Below are positions 32,699-41,095 of a stretch of 64,000 bases of DNA, one piece after another. Origin of the DNA: Allobosea vaviloviae (lineage in GTDB: Bacteria > Pseudomonadota > Alphaproteobacteria > Rhizobiales > Beijerinckiaceae); contig NZ_LGSZ01000028.1 of the NCBI RefSeq assembly GCF_001298265.1, positions 308,480 through 372,479 on the forward strand, written 5' to 3'. The notes below the pieces were generated by a model. The model had not been told where the DNA came from, did no database searches, and worked only from the letters and a program-made list of their open reading frames with translations. How positions within the stretch are numbered: position 1 is the stretch's first letter; each line of letters opens with the position of its first letter. A program made the translations under genes and the position numbers.

Positions 32699-33673
32699 TC
32701 AGCCTTGCCCGTCAGCCCGCCACCAGGCGGCGAGCCTGTCGGCGGACTCCAGCCCGTCGGTCTTCGCGGACCAGCCGAGATCGCCGGCGATCCTGCCGAC
32801 CGCGAGCGGCGCCCGGTCGGAGGGTCCGTGGAAATCGATCGTCGCCGCCTCACCGGCTTCAGCCAGCCGGCAGACGAATCCCGGGAAGAGGGCCGAAAGC
32901 CGCGTCCCCCAGTCCAGCAGGGTGAAGCGCCGGCCGGTCGAGACATTGTAGACGCCGTGCCGCAACGACGGCGCACCCGACACGGTCAGAACCGCGTCGG
33001 CGACATCGGGCGCATAGATCCAGTCGCGCAGACCCGGCCGCGGCAGGATCGCGGCCTCGCCTGCGACCGCGGCCGCGAGGATCTGGCAATGCGGCGAGAG
33101 CGTATCGCGCACGCCGGTCGCCCGCTCCCACGGCCCGAAGACGCCGCTGAGCCGCAGGCTGACGACATCCAGCCCCCACAGCGATCCCAGCCGCGCTCCG
33201 ACCCGCTCGCTCGCCCATTTGGTGATGGCATAAAGCCCGACGGGGTCGCCCGGCGTCTCCTCGGCGAGTTCGTCGACACGCTCGCCCGCCGCGCCATAGG
33301 CGGCAGCGGAACTCAGATTGATCACCCGGCGCACGCCCGCCGCACGCGCCGCCGTCAGGATCGGCACCTGGGCCAGCAGATTGACCTGGAGGATGCGCCC
33401 GGGCTCGCTGGCATCGCGCTCGCGGGCGGCGGTGATCGCGGCGCCCATCACGACGAGATCGGCACCGGGGCCCATCGCATCTGCCACGGCCGCCTCATCG
33501 GTCACGTCGCCCGGGATGGCCTCGAGACGGCCGGGCAACGCGGCGAAGGCTCTGGCGGCGGCGTCAGGCACGGGCGCCCGGTCGAACACGCAGACGTCAT
33601 GTCCCGCGCCCAGCATCGCCTCGGCGATGTTGAGACCGACGAAGCCTGCGCCACCGAAGATCAGGACTTTCAC
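32699..33673 (-). CDS. NAD-dependent epimerase/dehydratase family protein
   Basis: 324 residues from a GTG at 33671-33673 (AAGG 8 bases upstream); an ATG at 33694 has no ribosome site. Extended SDR fold: VKVLIFGGAGFVGLNIAEAM at the start with GGAGFVG at 7-13, NLSSAAAYGAAGE around the catalytic Ser, YAITKWASER for Tyr/Lys, and RLSGVFGPWE. Such enzymes act on nucleotide sugars or related polyols/lactones. First gene of the minus-strand unit with SDR and flavoprotein. The specific activity is unknown. Confidence 0.87.
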   Translation of the reverse strand: MKVLIFGGAGFVGLNIAEAMLGAGHDVCVFDRAPVPDAAARAFAALPGRLEAIPGDVTDEAAVADAMGPGADLVVMGAAITAARERDASEPGRILQVNLLAQVPILTAARAAGVRRVINLSSAAAYGAAGERVDELAEETPGDPVGLYAITKWASERVGARLGSLWGLDVVSLRLSGVFGPWERATGVRDTLSPHCQILAAAVAGEAAILPRPGLRDWIYAPDVADAVLTVSGAPSLRHGVYNVSTGRRFTLLDWGTRLSALFPGFVCRLAEAGEAATIDFHGPSDRAPLAVGRIAGDLGWSAKTDGLESADRLAAWWRADGQG

Positions 33674-33966
33674 GGCGAAACCTTCGAAACGCATGTCAGG
33701 ACGGGGCTGACCGGAACGGCATGCCGTCTGGCCGGCTATCGGCACGAGCTAAAGGCCTGGCGGCGCCTTCGGCAAGCGCAGAACAGACCTGGCAGCCTAT
33801 GGTTTCGACACGGCATGCCGCATTGCACAGCGAGCGCCCATGGTCTAGGCGTCGCGGCAACGTCCTCCGGGCCCGCTTTTCGCCGCCGCCTCGCGCCTGC
33901 CCGCGAGACGCCGTGGCGACCTTGCCGGGCGAGACCGGTTCTACCACCGTCGAAAGGGAGCCGATC

Positions 33967-34227
33967 ATGGCCCGCAAGAAATCCAAACCGCTCGATGCTG
34001 AATTCGTGATGTTCGACGTGGTCTATGCCGATGGCTCGCGCCGCTCCAACCGCCGCGTCCCGACAGCCCTGCTCGGCGGCCTCGATGGCGACGAGCCGGC
34101 GCGCGACGCCATCATGGAGCAGGATCGCCTGATCGCCGAAAAATCCGGCATGCCGCCGCTCGAGATCGTTTCGCTCGAACGTTCCGGCACGAAGCCGGTC
34201 GAAAAGCCGGCTCGCAAATTTGGCTGA
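33967..34227 (+). CDS. Small hypothetical protein
   Basis: 86 residues from ATG 33967 with AAAGGGAG upstream. Contains FDVVYADGSRRSNRRVP followed by a segment with GGLDGDEPARDAIMEQD and a C-terminal SGTKPVEKPARKFG. It is charged and soluble, with no signal peptide or cysteine. I do not recognise a characterised family. It lies between the divergent epimerase gene and a small lipoprotein gene. Good ribosome site and codon use support that it is real. Confidence 0.6.
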   Translation: MARKKSKPLDAEFVMFDVVYADGSRRSNRRVPTALLGGLDGDEPARDAIMEQDRLIAEKSGMPPLEIVSLERSGTKPVEKPARKFG

Positions 34228-34375
34228 GTGGCGGGCGCGCTTTTGCCGATAGGCACGATTTTGCAGTATCTTCGCACACGGATTTAACCCGAACGCTGCT
34301 GTTTTGCTTGACCTGCCATGGCTCCTGCATTTTAGTCCGGGACAGCCATTGGGAGGCTGCAAAAAAGGACCACAC

Positions 34376-34675
34376 ATGCGTACCATTCTGATCGTCGGAG
34401 CCATGGCGGCCATGCTTGCCGGCTGCCAGACTGCGCAGGAATCGCTGGCCGATGCTGAGATCACCTGCGAGTCGCAGGGCTTCCGGCCCGGCACGCGCGC
34501 CTATCAGCAGTGCCGTTCGGCGAATTATGTCGAGAACCGCCGCGCCTCGAACGAGACCGCCAGCGCCGTGACCGCTGGTGTCGCCGCCGGCGTCATCGGC
34601 GGCGCGATCGCGGCTTCGGCCGATCGTGGCTATTACGGCCGTGGCTATTACGGCCGCCGCGGCTACTGGTACTGA
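34376..34675 (+). CDS. Small glycine/tyrosine-rich lipoprotein
   Basis: 99 residues. Signal and lipobox in MRTILIVGAMAAMLAGC with Cys17. The mature part has two cysteines (AEITCESQGF and YQQCRSANY), a Gly/Ala stretch AVTAGVAAGVIGGAIAAS that resembles the glycine-zipper segment of outer-membrane lipoproteins, and a tail DRGYYGRGYYGRRGYWY. AAAAAGGA precedes the ATG. A strong terminator follows 43 bases after the stop. A cell-envelope role is likely; nothing more specific can be read. Confidence 0.75.
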   Translation: MRTILIVGAMAAMLAGCQTAQESLADAEITCESQGFRPGTRAYQQCRSANYVENRRASNETASAVTAGVAAGVIGGAIAASADRGYYGRGYYGRRGYWY

Positions 34676-34717
34676 GATTGCGACGCGCCGCCTGCCGCGG
34701 CGCCTCCGACGACAACG

Positions 34718-34752
34718 AAAAGCCCTGCCGCATCGCTGCGGCAGGGCTTTTT
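34718..34752 (+). terminator. Rho-independent terminator
   Basis: A perfect 12-bp stem (AGCCCTGCCGCA and TGCGGCAGGGCT) with a 4-base loop is flanked by AAA on one side and TTTT on the other, so it can work in both directions. It lies between the convergent lipoprotein and membrane protein genes. Confidence 0.9.
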
Positions 34753-34837
34753 GCGTCGGTAGCTTGCCTCGCGCCAGGCCCATGGATTGCGCCAGGTGCA
34801 TCGGCGGGTGCCGCCCGCCCATGCACCGTCTTGCGCG

Positions 34838-35503
34838 TCAGCGCTTGGCGGTCGACCGCTTGCGCGCCGGTGCCGGCTCGCTCGACGAGGTCAGCAGCGA
34901 GCCGATGAAATACACCGCGATGCCGACGCCCAGCAGGGCCGCGATCGGCTCGCGCTCGGCGCGCTTGGCCAGCAGGCGACCGCCAAAATCGGCATAATCG
35001 CGCGCCTGGCCGGCATACTGGCTGGCGTAGTCGCGCGCCTGCCCGGCATAGTCGCGGGCGGTATCGCTGTTGGAGCGCAGCCACTTCTCGCTGCTCTTGA
35101 GCGCGCTCTCGCCGCTGTCGGCAGCCTCGCTGCGATAGCTGTTGAACAGGCTGCGCAAACGGCCGTAATCCGGCTCGTAACGCTCGAAGCGCGAGGTCGA
35201 GGAGTTGCGCAGGCTGGCCCAGGCGATCAGGCCGACGCTGAGAGCCCCGAGGCCGAAAGCCGCCAGAGGATGGCGCGCAACGGCATCCCTGACCGCCTCG
35301 CCGCCCTCGCGGGCAAGCTCGACCGGATCGGTCTCTGTGATGGCGTCCTTGGCCCGATAATAGCCGTCACGGACCGTCTCGGTGGCCTTCTCCGCGAGGT
35401 TGGAGGCCTTGGCACGCACCGTGTTGGCAGCGCCCTCGATCTCGTCGCGCGCCTCGTCCATATCCTTGGGAACGTCGGGCGGAAAACTGTTCATGGTGGC
35501 CAT
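34838..35503 (-). CDS. Membrane-anchored helical protein, DUF883/ElaB-like
   Basis: 221 residues from ATG 35501-35503 (GGAGAG upstream). The N-terminal third is charged and helical (MDEARDEIEGAANTVRAKA), like ElaB/YqjD/DUF883 ribosome- or membrane-associated stress proteins. One hydrophobic helix is HPLAAFGLGALSVGLIAWAS and another, near the C-terminus, EPIAALLGVGIAVYFIGSLL. Between them is an imperfect heptad-like repeat (ARDYAGQ, ARDYASQYAGQ, ARDYADFG). The tail SSEPAPARKRSTAKR is basic. Function unknown; family assignment is by style rather than firm motif. Confidence 0.6.
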   Translation of the reverse strand: MATMNSFPPDVPKDMDEARDEIEGAANTVRAKASNLAEKATETVRDGYYRAKDAITETDPVELAREGGEAVRDAVARHPLAAFGLGALSVGLIAWASLRNSSTSRFERYEPDYGRLRSLFNSYRSEAADSGESALKSSEKWLRSNSDTARDYAGQARDYASQYAGQARDYADFGGRLLAKRAEREPIAALLGVGIAVYFIGSLLTSSSEPAPARKRSTAKR

Positions 35504-35732
35504 TGCGGACTCTCCGTTTGCGAGCGTGGTCGTGAGCGTTGGGCTCTTCGACAATGAATTCTCGAACAGTGAAACGAGGCACCGGCGCGAGAGTTCCGCA
35601 CCCTCCCGAGAAAGCTGCCGCCTTGCGCAGACCGGAAACCTTTCGGCCATCGATGGGGCACCTACGGCCATCACACGGCCAAGATTGGATGCGACTGAAG
35701 GCTTGCACATTCGCAAGACCAAGGAGACGCTC

Positions 35733-35945
35733 ATGGAAGCCCAGCAACTCCTGATCGAACACCCCTGCGTGATGTCGGATCCGGAATGGATCGCGCTCGA
35801 GAGCATCGACGAGCAGACCAACCACTTCGTTTTCGACGTCTCGATGCTCCAGGTTCTCAAGGGCCGCGGCCTCGTGGAATCGGCCGGTGAGCGCTGGCGC
35901 ATCACGGAGCGGGGCCAGCGCAGGCTGCACGACCGCAGATGCTGA
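35733..35945 (+). CDS. Small winged-helix-like hypothetical protein
   Basis: 70 residues from ATG 35733 with AAGGAG 6 bases upstream. The second half, DVSMLQVLKGRGLVESAGER followed by WRITERGQRRL, looks like the recognition helix and wing of a small winged helix-turn-helix. There is no extra domain. It could regulate transcription of nearby stress genes, but this is inference. Transcribed away from the membrane protein gene. Confidence 0.55.
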   Translation: MEAQQLLIEHPCVMSDPEWIALESIDEQTNHFVFDVSMLQVLKGRGLVESAGERWRITERGQRRLHDRRC

Positions 35946-36105
35946 GACGGGTTCGAGCCATTCTCCATTATGACCGGCCGGCCGCGTTCCATCGCGCCGG
36001 CCGGTTTCGTTTCGGCGACCCGCTCCTGGCGATTGCGATCTGGAAATCGGCTTCACAAGCCACCATTCTGAAGCTGACCGCAATTCGACCTGCTCAGGGA
36101 GCATC

Positions 36106-36426
36106 ATGGCCAAGCCCGTCAGCATCACCGTCTCGCATGATCTCGGCCGCGAGGGCGCCGTCGCGCGCCTGCGCGAGGGCATCGACCGCATCCGCGACCG
36201 GCTCGGCATGGTGAAGATGCAACTCGTCGAGGAACGCTGGGAGGGCGACAGCCTGCATTTTGGCGTCGCCGCGCTGGGCTACACCGTTCGCGGCCGGCTC
36301 GATGTCGAACAGGCTCTGGTGCGCGTCGAGATGATGCTGCCCTGGGTGCTGGCCGTCTTCGCCGAGAAGCTCAAGCTCGGCGTCGAGAAGCAGGGCCAGA
36401 TCCTGCTGGAGAAGCCCAAGACCTGA
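36106..36426 (+). CDS. Polyhydroxyalkanoic acid system family protein
   Basis: 106 residues. Matches the small PHA-granule-associated family (PHA_gran_rgn): starts MAKPVSITVSHDLGREGAVARL, then LVEERWEGDSLHFGVAALGY, TVRGRLDVEQALVRVEMMLPW, and an ending in LLEKPKT. These proteins are linked to PHA granules or envelope. The stop lies inside the first copy of an 18-bp-period direct repeat. The patatin and 3-hydroxybutyrate dehydrogenase genes at 39-41 kb add weak support for a storage-polymer theme. Confidence 0.75.
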   Translation: MAKPVSITVSHDLGREGAVARLREGIDRIRDRLGMVKMQLVEERWEGDSLHFGVAALGYTVRGRLDVEQALVRVEMMLPWVLAVFAEKLKLGVEKQGQILLEKPKT

Positions 36427-36453
36427 CATTTTGACAAGGCCTGACATTTTGAC
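36422..36453. repeat. 18-bp-period tandem duplication
   Basis: CCTGACATTTTGAC occurs at 36422-36435 and 36440-36453, separated by AAGG. The first copy includes the stop codon of the PHA-system gene. Confidence 0.7.
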
Positions 36454-36657
36454 GTGACGCGCGCAGGCAACGTCGCGCGGCACCTGGGCACATAGGCCTC
36501 GGCGAGGCCGGAACAGGCATGGCGGCGCGGGCGAAAACTGCCCGCAGTGACAGGCTTTCGGTTGAAATCGCGAGGCGCTGCCGGCATTGTCGGGCACGCC
36601 CCGCATTCAGGCTTCAAGCCAAGCAATTCCGCGCGCGCAATCCATCCCGGGAGAATC

Positions 36658-38385
36658 ATGCATCACGGCCCGCTGATCGCCATCCTCGTCGCGGGCCTTG
36701 GCCTTGCATTCGTCTTCGGGGCGCTCGCCCAGAAACTCCGCATCTCCCCGCTCGTCGGCTACCTCGTCGCAGGCGTCGCCGTCGGCCCCTTCACGCCGGG
36801 CTTCGTCGCCGACCAGAACCTCGCCAACGAGCTCGCCGAGATCGGCGTCATCCTGCTGATGTTCGGCGTCGGCCTGCATTTTTCCCTGAAGGATCTGCTC
36901 TCGGTCAAGACGATCGCGGTGCCCGGCGCGCTGGTGCAGATCGGCGTCGCGACGCTGCTGGGCACGGGCCTGGGCCTGATGCTCGGCTGGACCTGGGTCG
37001 CGGGCGTGGTCTTCGGTCTGGCGCTCTCGGTGGCGAGCACCGTCGTGCTGCTGCGCGCCTTGCAGGAGCGCCGGCTCGTCCAGAGCGACAAGGGCAAGAT
37101 CGCGGTCGGCTGGCTGATCGTCGAGGACCTCGCCATGGTGCTGGCCCTGGTCATGATCCCGGCCGTCGCGGATGCGCTGAACGGCGCGCGGCCGGGCGTT
37201 CCCGCTCCGCTCTCGGGGCAGTTCGATCTCGGCCTCTGGGGCGTGCTGGGCCTGACCCTGATGAAGGTCGTGGCCTTCATCGCCTTCATGCTGGTCGTCG
37301 GCCGCCGCGTCATCCCCTGGATCCTGCACTGGGTCGCCCATACCGGCTCGCGCGAGCTGTTCCGGCTCGCCGTGCTCGCAGTCGCGCTCGGCGTCGCCTT
37401 CATCGCGGCAAGCCTGTTTGGTGTCTCCTTCGCGCTCGGCGCCTTCTTTGCCGGCATGATCCTGAGCGAATCGCCGCTGAGCCAGCGCGCGGCGGAGGAA
37501 TCCCTGCCGCTGCGCGACGCCTTCGCGGTGCTGTTCTTCGTTTCGGTCGGCATGCTGTTCGACCCCGCGATCCTGCTGCGCGCACCCGGGCCGCTGCTGG
37601 CCACGCTGGCGATCATCCTCGTCGGCAAGTCGCTCGCCGCCTGGCTGATCATGCGCGCCTTCGGGCGCAGCAACGCCGTGGCGCTGACGATCTCGGCTTC
37701 GCTGGCGCAGATCGGCGAGTTCTCCTTCATCCTGGCGGGCCTGGGCGTGTCGCTCGGCATCCTGCCGCAACAGGGCCGCGACCTGATCCTGGCCGGTGCC
37801 ATCCTCTCGATCCTGCTCAACCCGGTTCTGTTTGCACTGGTCGACCGCTTCACCGGCGAGCCCAGCATGGCCAAGCCCAAGCCGGGTCCGACACCGAGCG
37901 CGGCCGAGCCCGAAGCCAAGCCCGATCTCGACATCGTGCCGACGGAGCTGTCCGACCATATGGTCGTGGTCGGCTACGGTCGTGTCGGCGCCCTGCTCGG
38001 CGCGGGTCTGCTGGCGCGCGGCGAAAAGGTGCTGGTCATCGAGGAGCAGGGCGACGCGGTCGCGGCCGCCAAGCGCCACGGCGCCGAGCTGCTGCTCGGC
38101 AACGCGGCCGACCCGGCCGTGCTGGCCGCCGCGGGCCTGAGCCGCGCGCGGCGTCTCTTCGTCGCCATACCCCAGAGCTTCGAGGCCGGGCAGGTCTGCG
38201 AACAGGCCCGCCGCGACAATCCTGCATTGCCGATCGTCGCCCGCGCCCACTCCGATGCCGAGGTCGAGCACCTCACCAAATGCGGCGCGACGCTGACGAT
38301 CATGGGCGAGGCCGAGATCGCCCGCGCCATGCTGGCGCTCTGCGCGGCTCCCGAGCCGTCGGCGCCGGAGCCTCCGCCGGCCTGA
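36658..38385 (+). CDS. CPA2 cation:proton antiporter, KefB/YbaL family
   Basis: 575 residues from ATG 36658 (GGGAG upstream). About twelve membrane helices (residues ~5-395) with LVGYLVAGVAVGPFTPGF, LLMFGVGLHFSLKDL and GVSFALGAFFAGMILSES typical of the CPA2 family. A cytosolic TrkA_N/RCK domain (~425-550) has MVVVGYGRVGALLGAGLLARG and DAEVEHLTKCGAT. Exports K+ or other cations in exchange for H+, gated by nucleotide or glutathione adducts in relatives; this sequence is closest in layout to YbaL. Ends in an Ala/Pro/Glu-rich tail. A family A repeat follows. Confidence 0.9.
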   Translation: MHHGPLIAILVAGLGLAFVFGALAQKLRISPLVGYLVAGVAVGPFTPGFVADQNLANELAEIGVILLMFGVGLHFSLKDLLSVKTIAVPGALVQIGVATLLGTGLGLMLGWTWVAGVVFGLALSVASTVVLLRALQERRLVQSDKGKIAVGWLIVEDLAMVLALVMIPAVADALNGARPGVPAPLSGQFDLGLWGVLGLTLMKVVAFIAFMLVVGRRVIPWILHWVAHTGSRELFRLAVLAVALGVAFIAASLFGVSFALGAFFAGMILSESPLSQRAAEESLPLRDAFAVLFFVSVGMLFDPAILLRAPGPLLATLAIILVGKSLAAWLIMRAFGRSNAVALTISASLAQIGEFSFILAGLGVSLGILPQQGRDLILAGAILSILLNPVLFALVDRFTGEPSMAKPKPGPTPSAAEPEAKPDLDIVPTELSDHMVVVGYGRVGALLGAGLLARGEKVLVIEEQGDAVAAAKRHGAELLLGNAADPAVLAAAGLSRARRLFVAIPQSFEAGQVCEQARRDNPALPIVARAHSDAEVEHLTKCGATLTIMGEAEIARAMLALCAAPEPSAPEPPPA

Positions 38386-38404
38386 AGACGCGCGGGCAGC
38401 ACCC

Positions 38405-38496
38405 GTCATTCTCGGGCGAAGCGAAGCGCAGACCCGAGAACCTCATGACCGGAAGGCGCTGGTTTGCGAGATGCTCGGGTCTAGCCCGAGCATGAC
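38405..38496. repeat. Palindromic intergenic repeat, family A
   Basis: Begins GTCATTCTCGGGCGAAGCG and ends ATGCTCGGGTCTAGCCCGAGCATGAC. Left arms TTCTCGGG/CCCGAGAA, right arms ATGCTCGGG/CCCGAGCAT. It sits between convergent genes. Confidence 0.85.
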
Positions 38497-38511
38497 ACGC
38501 TGAAACGCCTG

Positions 38512-38928
38512 TCAGACCAGCTCGAACCGGACGTCCTGCGCGCCTTCCCAGAGGGTCTTGCGGCCGAGCGCGTAGAGATTCTCCAGCCCCGAGGTCAGCG
38601 TGATGAAGTGGTTGCCGGCGAGCTGGCCCATCTTGCTGGCGAAATGCACGCCGCCATAGGCGAGCAGGATCTCGGTCTCGCTGATGCCGCCGGGATAGAG
38701 GATGATCTGGCCGGGAGCGGGATAGCTCGTGTGGTTCTCGTAGCCGACGCCGAAATCGAGCTCGCCGAGCGGCATCCAGACGCCCTCGCCGCTCCAGCGC
38801 ACATGCACGATCTTGCTGGCGAAGGGCATGTGGCGAAGGAAGGCGGCGCAGGTCTTGGGCGCGGCTTCCAGTTCAAACTTGGCCTCGAAAGAGAACGGGC
38901 CGGCGGTGACGATGAGCTGCTGGGACAT
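38512..38928 (-). CDS. DUF3830 family protein (cyclophilin-like fold)
   Basis: 138 residues. Begins SQQLIVTAGPFSFEAKFELE, contains KTCAAFLRHMPFASKIVHVRWSG-like core (cyclophilin-like barrel) and YENHTSYPAPGQIILYPGGIS, then ILLAYGGVHFASKMGQLAGN, all matching the DUF3830 pattern as I know it. The biochemical role is unknown; relatives often sit with hydrolases or transporters for amino-acid-like compounds. Here it is alone between repeats. Confidence 0.75.
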   Translation of the reverse strand: MSQQLIVTAGPFSFEAKFELEAAPKTCAAFLRHMPFASKIVHVRWSGEGVWMPLGELDFGVGYENHTSYPAPGQIILYPGGISETEILLAYGGVHFASKMGQLAGNHFITLTSGLENLYALGRKTLWEGAQDVRFELV

Positions 38929-38990
38929 GAAAAAGGGCCTTTCGCGTCGTTCGCCAGGATCGGATCAGGCGAATGGAATGTGATCGTGAG

Positions 38991-39100
38991 CCCTCATCCT
39001 GAGGAGCCGCGAAGCGGCGTCTCGAAGGATGCTTCAGGAGGTGCCTGAACCATCTGGAGCATCCTTCGAGACGCGCCTGCGGCGCTCCTCAGGATGAGGG
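38991..39100. repeat. Long palindromic intergenic repeat, family D
   Basis: Outer arms CCCTCATCCTGAGGAGC and GCTCCTCAGGATGAGGG are perfect complements; inner arms GTCTCGAAGGATGC and GCATCCTTCGAGAC are also perfect. The element folds into one long stem with a ~25-base tip. Only this copy occurs in the window. It lies between the DUF3830 and patatin genes. Confidence 0.85.
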
Positions 39101-39123
39101 CTGGAGAGATATCGCCGCGCTCT

Positions 39124-40194
39124 CTACGAGAACGCCGCCTTCAGGTCGAGCGTCCCGACCCTGCCAATCGCCTCGTAGTTGCGCTTGAGCCAGCGCTTGG
39201 CCGCCGCCCGACCGATATCGCGCAGCTGCAGCAGGAAATCCCAATCGGCATTCAGGCGCGAGGACGAGGTCATCTCCGCCAGGGGTGGGCCGCCATCGAT
39301 GCGGTGCATCAGCACGCGCTTGTACTCGTTCTTGTCGAGCTTGCCGCCGTCAACCAGCCTGTTGACGAAGTCGATCGCGCGCAGTTCGCGCAGGAGCGAG
39401 CCGTTGAAGGTGATCTCGTTCAGCCGGTCCTGGATGTCACGCGCCTTGGTCGGCAGGTCCTTGCGCAACAACGGGTTGATCTGGACCAGAAGGATGTCGT
39501 CGCCCGCCGCCTCGTAAAACAGCGGAAAGAGCGCCGGGTTGCCCATATACCCGCCGTCCCAATAGGCCTCCTTGCCGATCTCGACCGCCTGGAACAGCAT
39601 CGGCAGGCAGGCCGAGGCCATCAGATGGTCGGCCGTCAGCTCCGGGCCGTTGAACAGCTTGATCTTGCCCGAACGCACATTGGTCGCGGCGATGAACAGC
39701 TTCACGGCCGTGCAGGCCCGCACCTTGTCGAAATCGATCAGGTCGGCGACCACACCGCGCAGCGGATTGATGTTGAGCGGATTGATGTCGTAGGGGCTCG
39801 CCACCTTCGAGAACATCTCGAACCAGATCATGCCGGGCGGCACGCCGTTGCTGCCGCCCCAGGCGCCCAGCAGCGTGTCGATCAGCGAGCGCTCGGAGCC
39901 GCCATATTTGCCGTCGACGCTGATCGCCCGCCAGAACGCCTCGAGCTTGGCGCGGGCGCCGTCGGCGCCGCCGTCGATCCAGCCTTCGGCCAGAACAACC
40001 GCGTTCATCGCGCCGGCGCTGGTGCCCGACAGGGCCTCGATGGCCAGGCGTCCGTCCTCAAGGATGGCGTCGAGCACGCCCCAGGTGAAGGCGCCATGGG
40101 CGCCGCCGCCCTGGAGCGCGAGCGAAACCGACTTCTCCGCCTTCGGGCCGGCCAGCCCGACGATGGGAGCCGTCGCCGTCTTGCGCCCGGTCAC
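39124..40194 (-). CDS. Patatin-like phospholipase family protein
   Basis: 356 residues from a GTG at 40192-40194 that overlaps the bdhA stop (GTGA). Oxyanion loop LALQGGGAHGAF near residue 25, nucleophile elbow GTSAG with Ser59, and the catalytic Asp in YWDGGYMGNP. This is a Ser-Asp lipid acyl hydrolase acting on membrane lipids or, in some relatives, storage polyesters. Co-translation with 3-hydroxybutyrate dehydrogenase suggests it may release hydroxybutyrate from PHB or related esters, but that is inference from context. No signal peptide. Confidence 0.87.
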   Translation of the reverse strand: MTGRKTATAPIVGLAGPKAEKSVSLALQGGGAHGAFTWGVLDAILEDGRLAIEALSGTSAGAMNAVVLAEGWIDGGADGARAKLEAFWRAISVDGKYGGSERSLIDTLLGAWGGSNGVPPGMIWFEMFSKVASPYDINPLNINPLRGVVADLIDFDKVRACTAVKLFIAATNVRSGKIKLFNGPELTADHLMASACLPMLFQAVEIGKEAYWDGGYMGNPALFPLFYEAAGDDILLVQINPLLRKDLPTKARDIQDRLNEITFNGSLLRELRAIDFVNRLVDGGKLDKNEYKRVLMHRIDGGPPLAEMTSSSRLNADWDFLLQLRDIGRAAAKRWLKRNYEAIGRVGTLDLKAAFS

Positions 40195-40976
40195 GCCGCG
40201 GTCCAGCCGCCATCCATCGGCAGCGTCGTGCCGGTGATCGACTTCGCCGCGTCGGTGCACAGGAAGACCGCGAGCGCCGCGACCTGCTCGACCGTGACGA
40301 ACTCCTTGGTCGGCTGAGCCGTCAGCAGCACGTCGTTCATGACCTGCTCCTTGGTCATGCCGCGCGCCTTCATCGTGTCGGGGATCTGCTTCTCGACCAG
40401 TGGCGTCCAGACATAGCCCGGCGCGATGGCGTTGACGGTGATGCCCTGGGTCGCGACCTCGAGCGCCACCGTCTTGGTCAGGCCGGCGATGCCGTGCTTG
40501 GCGGCGACATAGGCACTCTTGAAGGGCGAGGCGACGAAGGCATGTGCTGAGGCCGTGTTGATGATCCGCCCCCAACCCTTGGCCTTCATCTTCGGCAGCG
40601 CCGCGCGGGTGGTATGGAAGGCCGAGGTCAGGTTGATCGCGATGATCTGGTCCCATTTCTCGATCGGAAACTCGTCGATCGGAGAGACGAACTGGACGCC
40701 GGCATTGTTGACGAGGATATCCACGGCGCCGAATTCGGCTTCGGCCATCGCGATGAAATCTGCGATCTCGGCCGGCTTGGTCATGTCGGCGGCTGAAAAC
40801 AGCACCTTCACGCCGAATTCGCTCGCGAGGTCGGAGCGCAGCTTTTCGGCGTCGGCCGGGGGCATAATGCCGTTGATGACGAGATTGGCACCTTCCTTGG
40901 CGAGTGCTCGGGCATAGGCGAGCCCGATGCCCGAGGTCGATCCCGTAATGGCGGCTGCGCGGTCTTTGAGGAACAT
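40191..40976 (-). CDS. bdhA: 3-hydroxybutyrate dehydrogenase
   Basis: 261 residues from ATG 40974-40976. Classical SDR: ITGSTSGIGLAYARALAKEG at the start, LVNNAGVQFVSPIDEFPIEK, INTASAHAFVASPFKSAYVAAK (catalytic Ser, Tyr, Lys; quoted as separate motifs INTASAH and SAYVAAKHG), and PGYVWTPLVEKQIP. This last motif and the length are characteristic of D-3-hydroxybutyrate dehydrogenase, which makes acetoacetate in ketone-body/PHB breakdown. It precedes and overlaps the patatin gene and is divergent from the Zur-like gene. Confidence 0.92.
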   Translation of the reverse strand: MFLKDRAAAITGSTSGIGLAYARALAKEGANLVINGIMPPADAEKLRSDLASEFGVKVLFSAADMTKPAEIADFIAMAEAEFGAVDILVNNAGVQFVSPIDEFPIEKWDQIIAINLTSAFHTTRAALPKMKAKGWGRIINTASAHAFVASPFKSAYVAAKHGIAGLTKTVALEVATQGITVNAIAPGYVWTPLVEKQIPDTMKARGMTKEQVMNDVLLTAQPTKEFVTVEQVAALAVFLCTDAAKSITGTTLPMDGGWTAA

Positions 40977-41037
40977 CGGTGAAGGCTCCTGACAATCGGA
41001 GAGAAAATGCTTAGGTTCAGGTCCGAACGGGGGCAAG

Positions 41038-41065
41038 GCCGCCACCACATTGAAGTCGTGGCGGC
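41038..41065. promoter_or_regulatory. Inverted repeat in the bdhA/zur divergent promoter
   Basis: GCCGCCAC (41038-41045) and GTGGCGGC (41058-41065) pair perfectly, and one mismatch further in AC pairs with GT. Total span 28 bases, centred about 75 bases from bdhA and 44 bases from the regulator start. It could be an operator or a hairpin in the 5' leader. It does not resemble a known Zur box. Confidence 0.4.
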
Positions 41066-41095
41066 ACGTTGCCCGATCTCCTATTGCAGCGCAAC

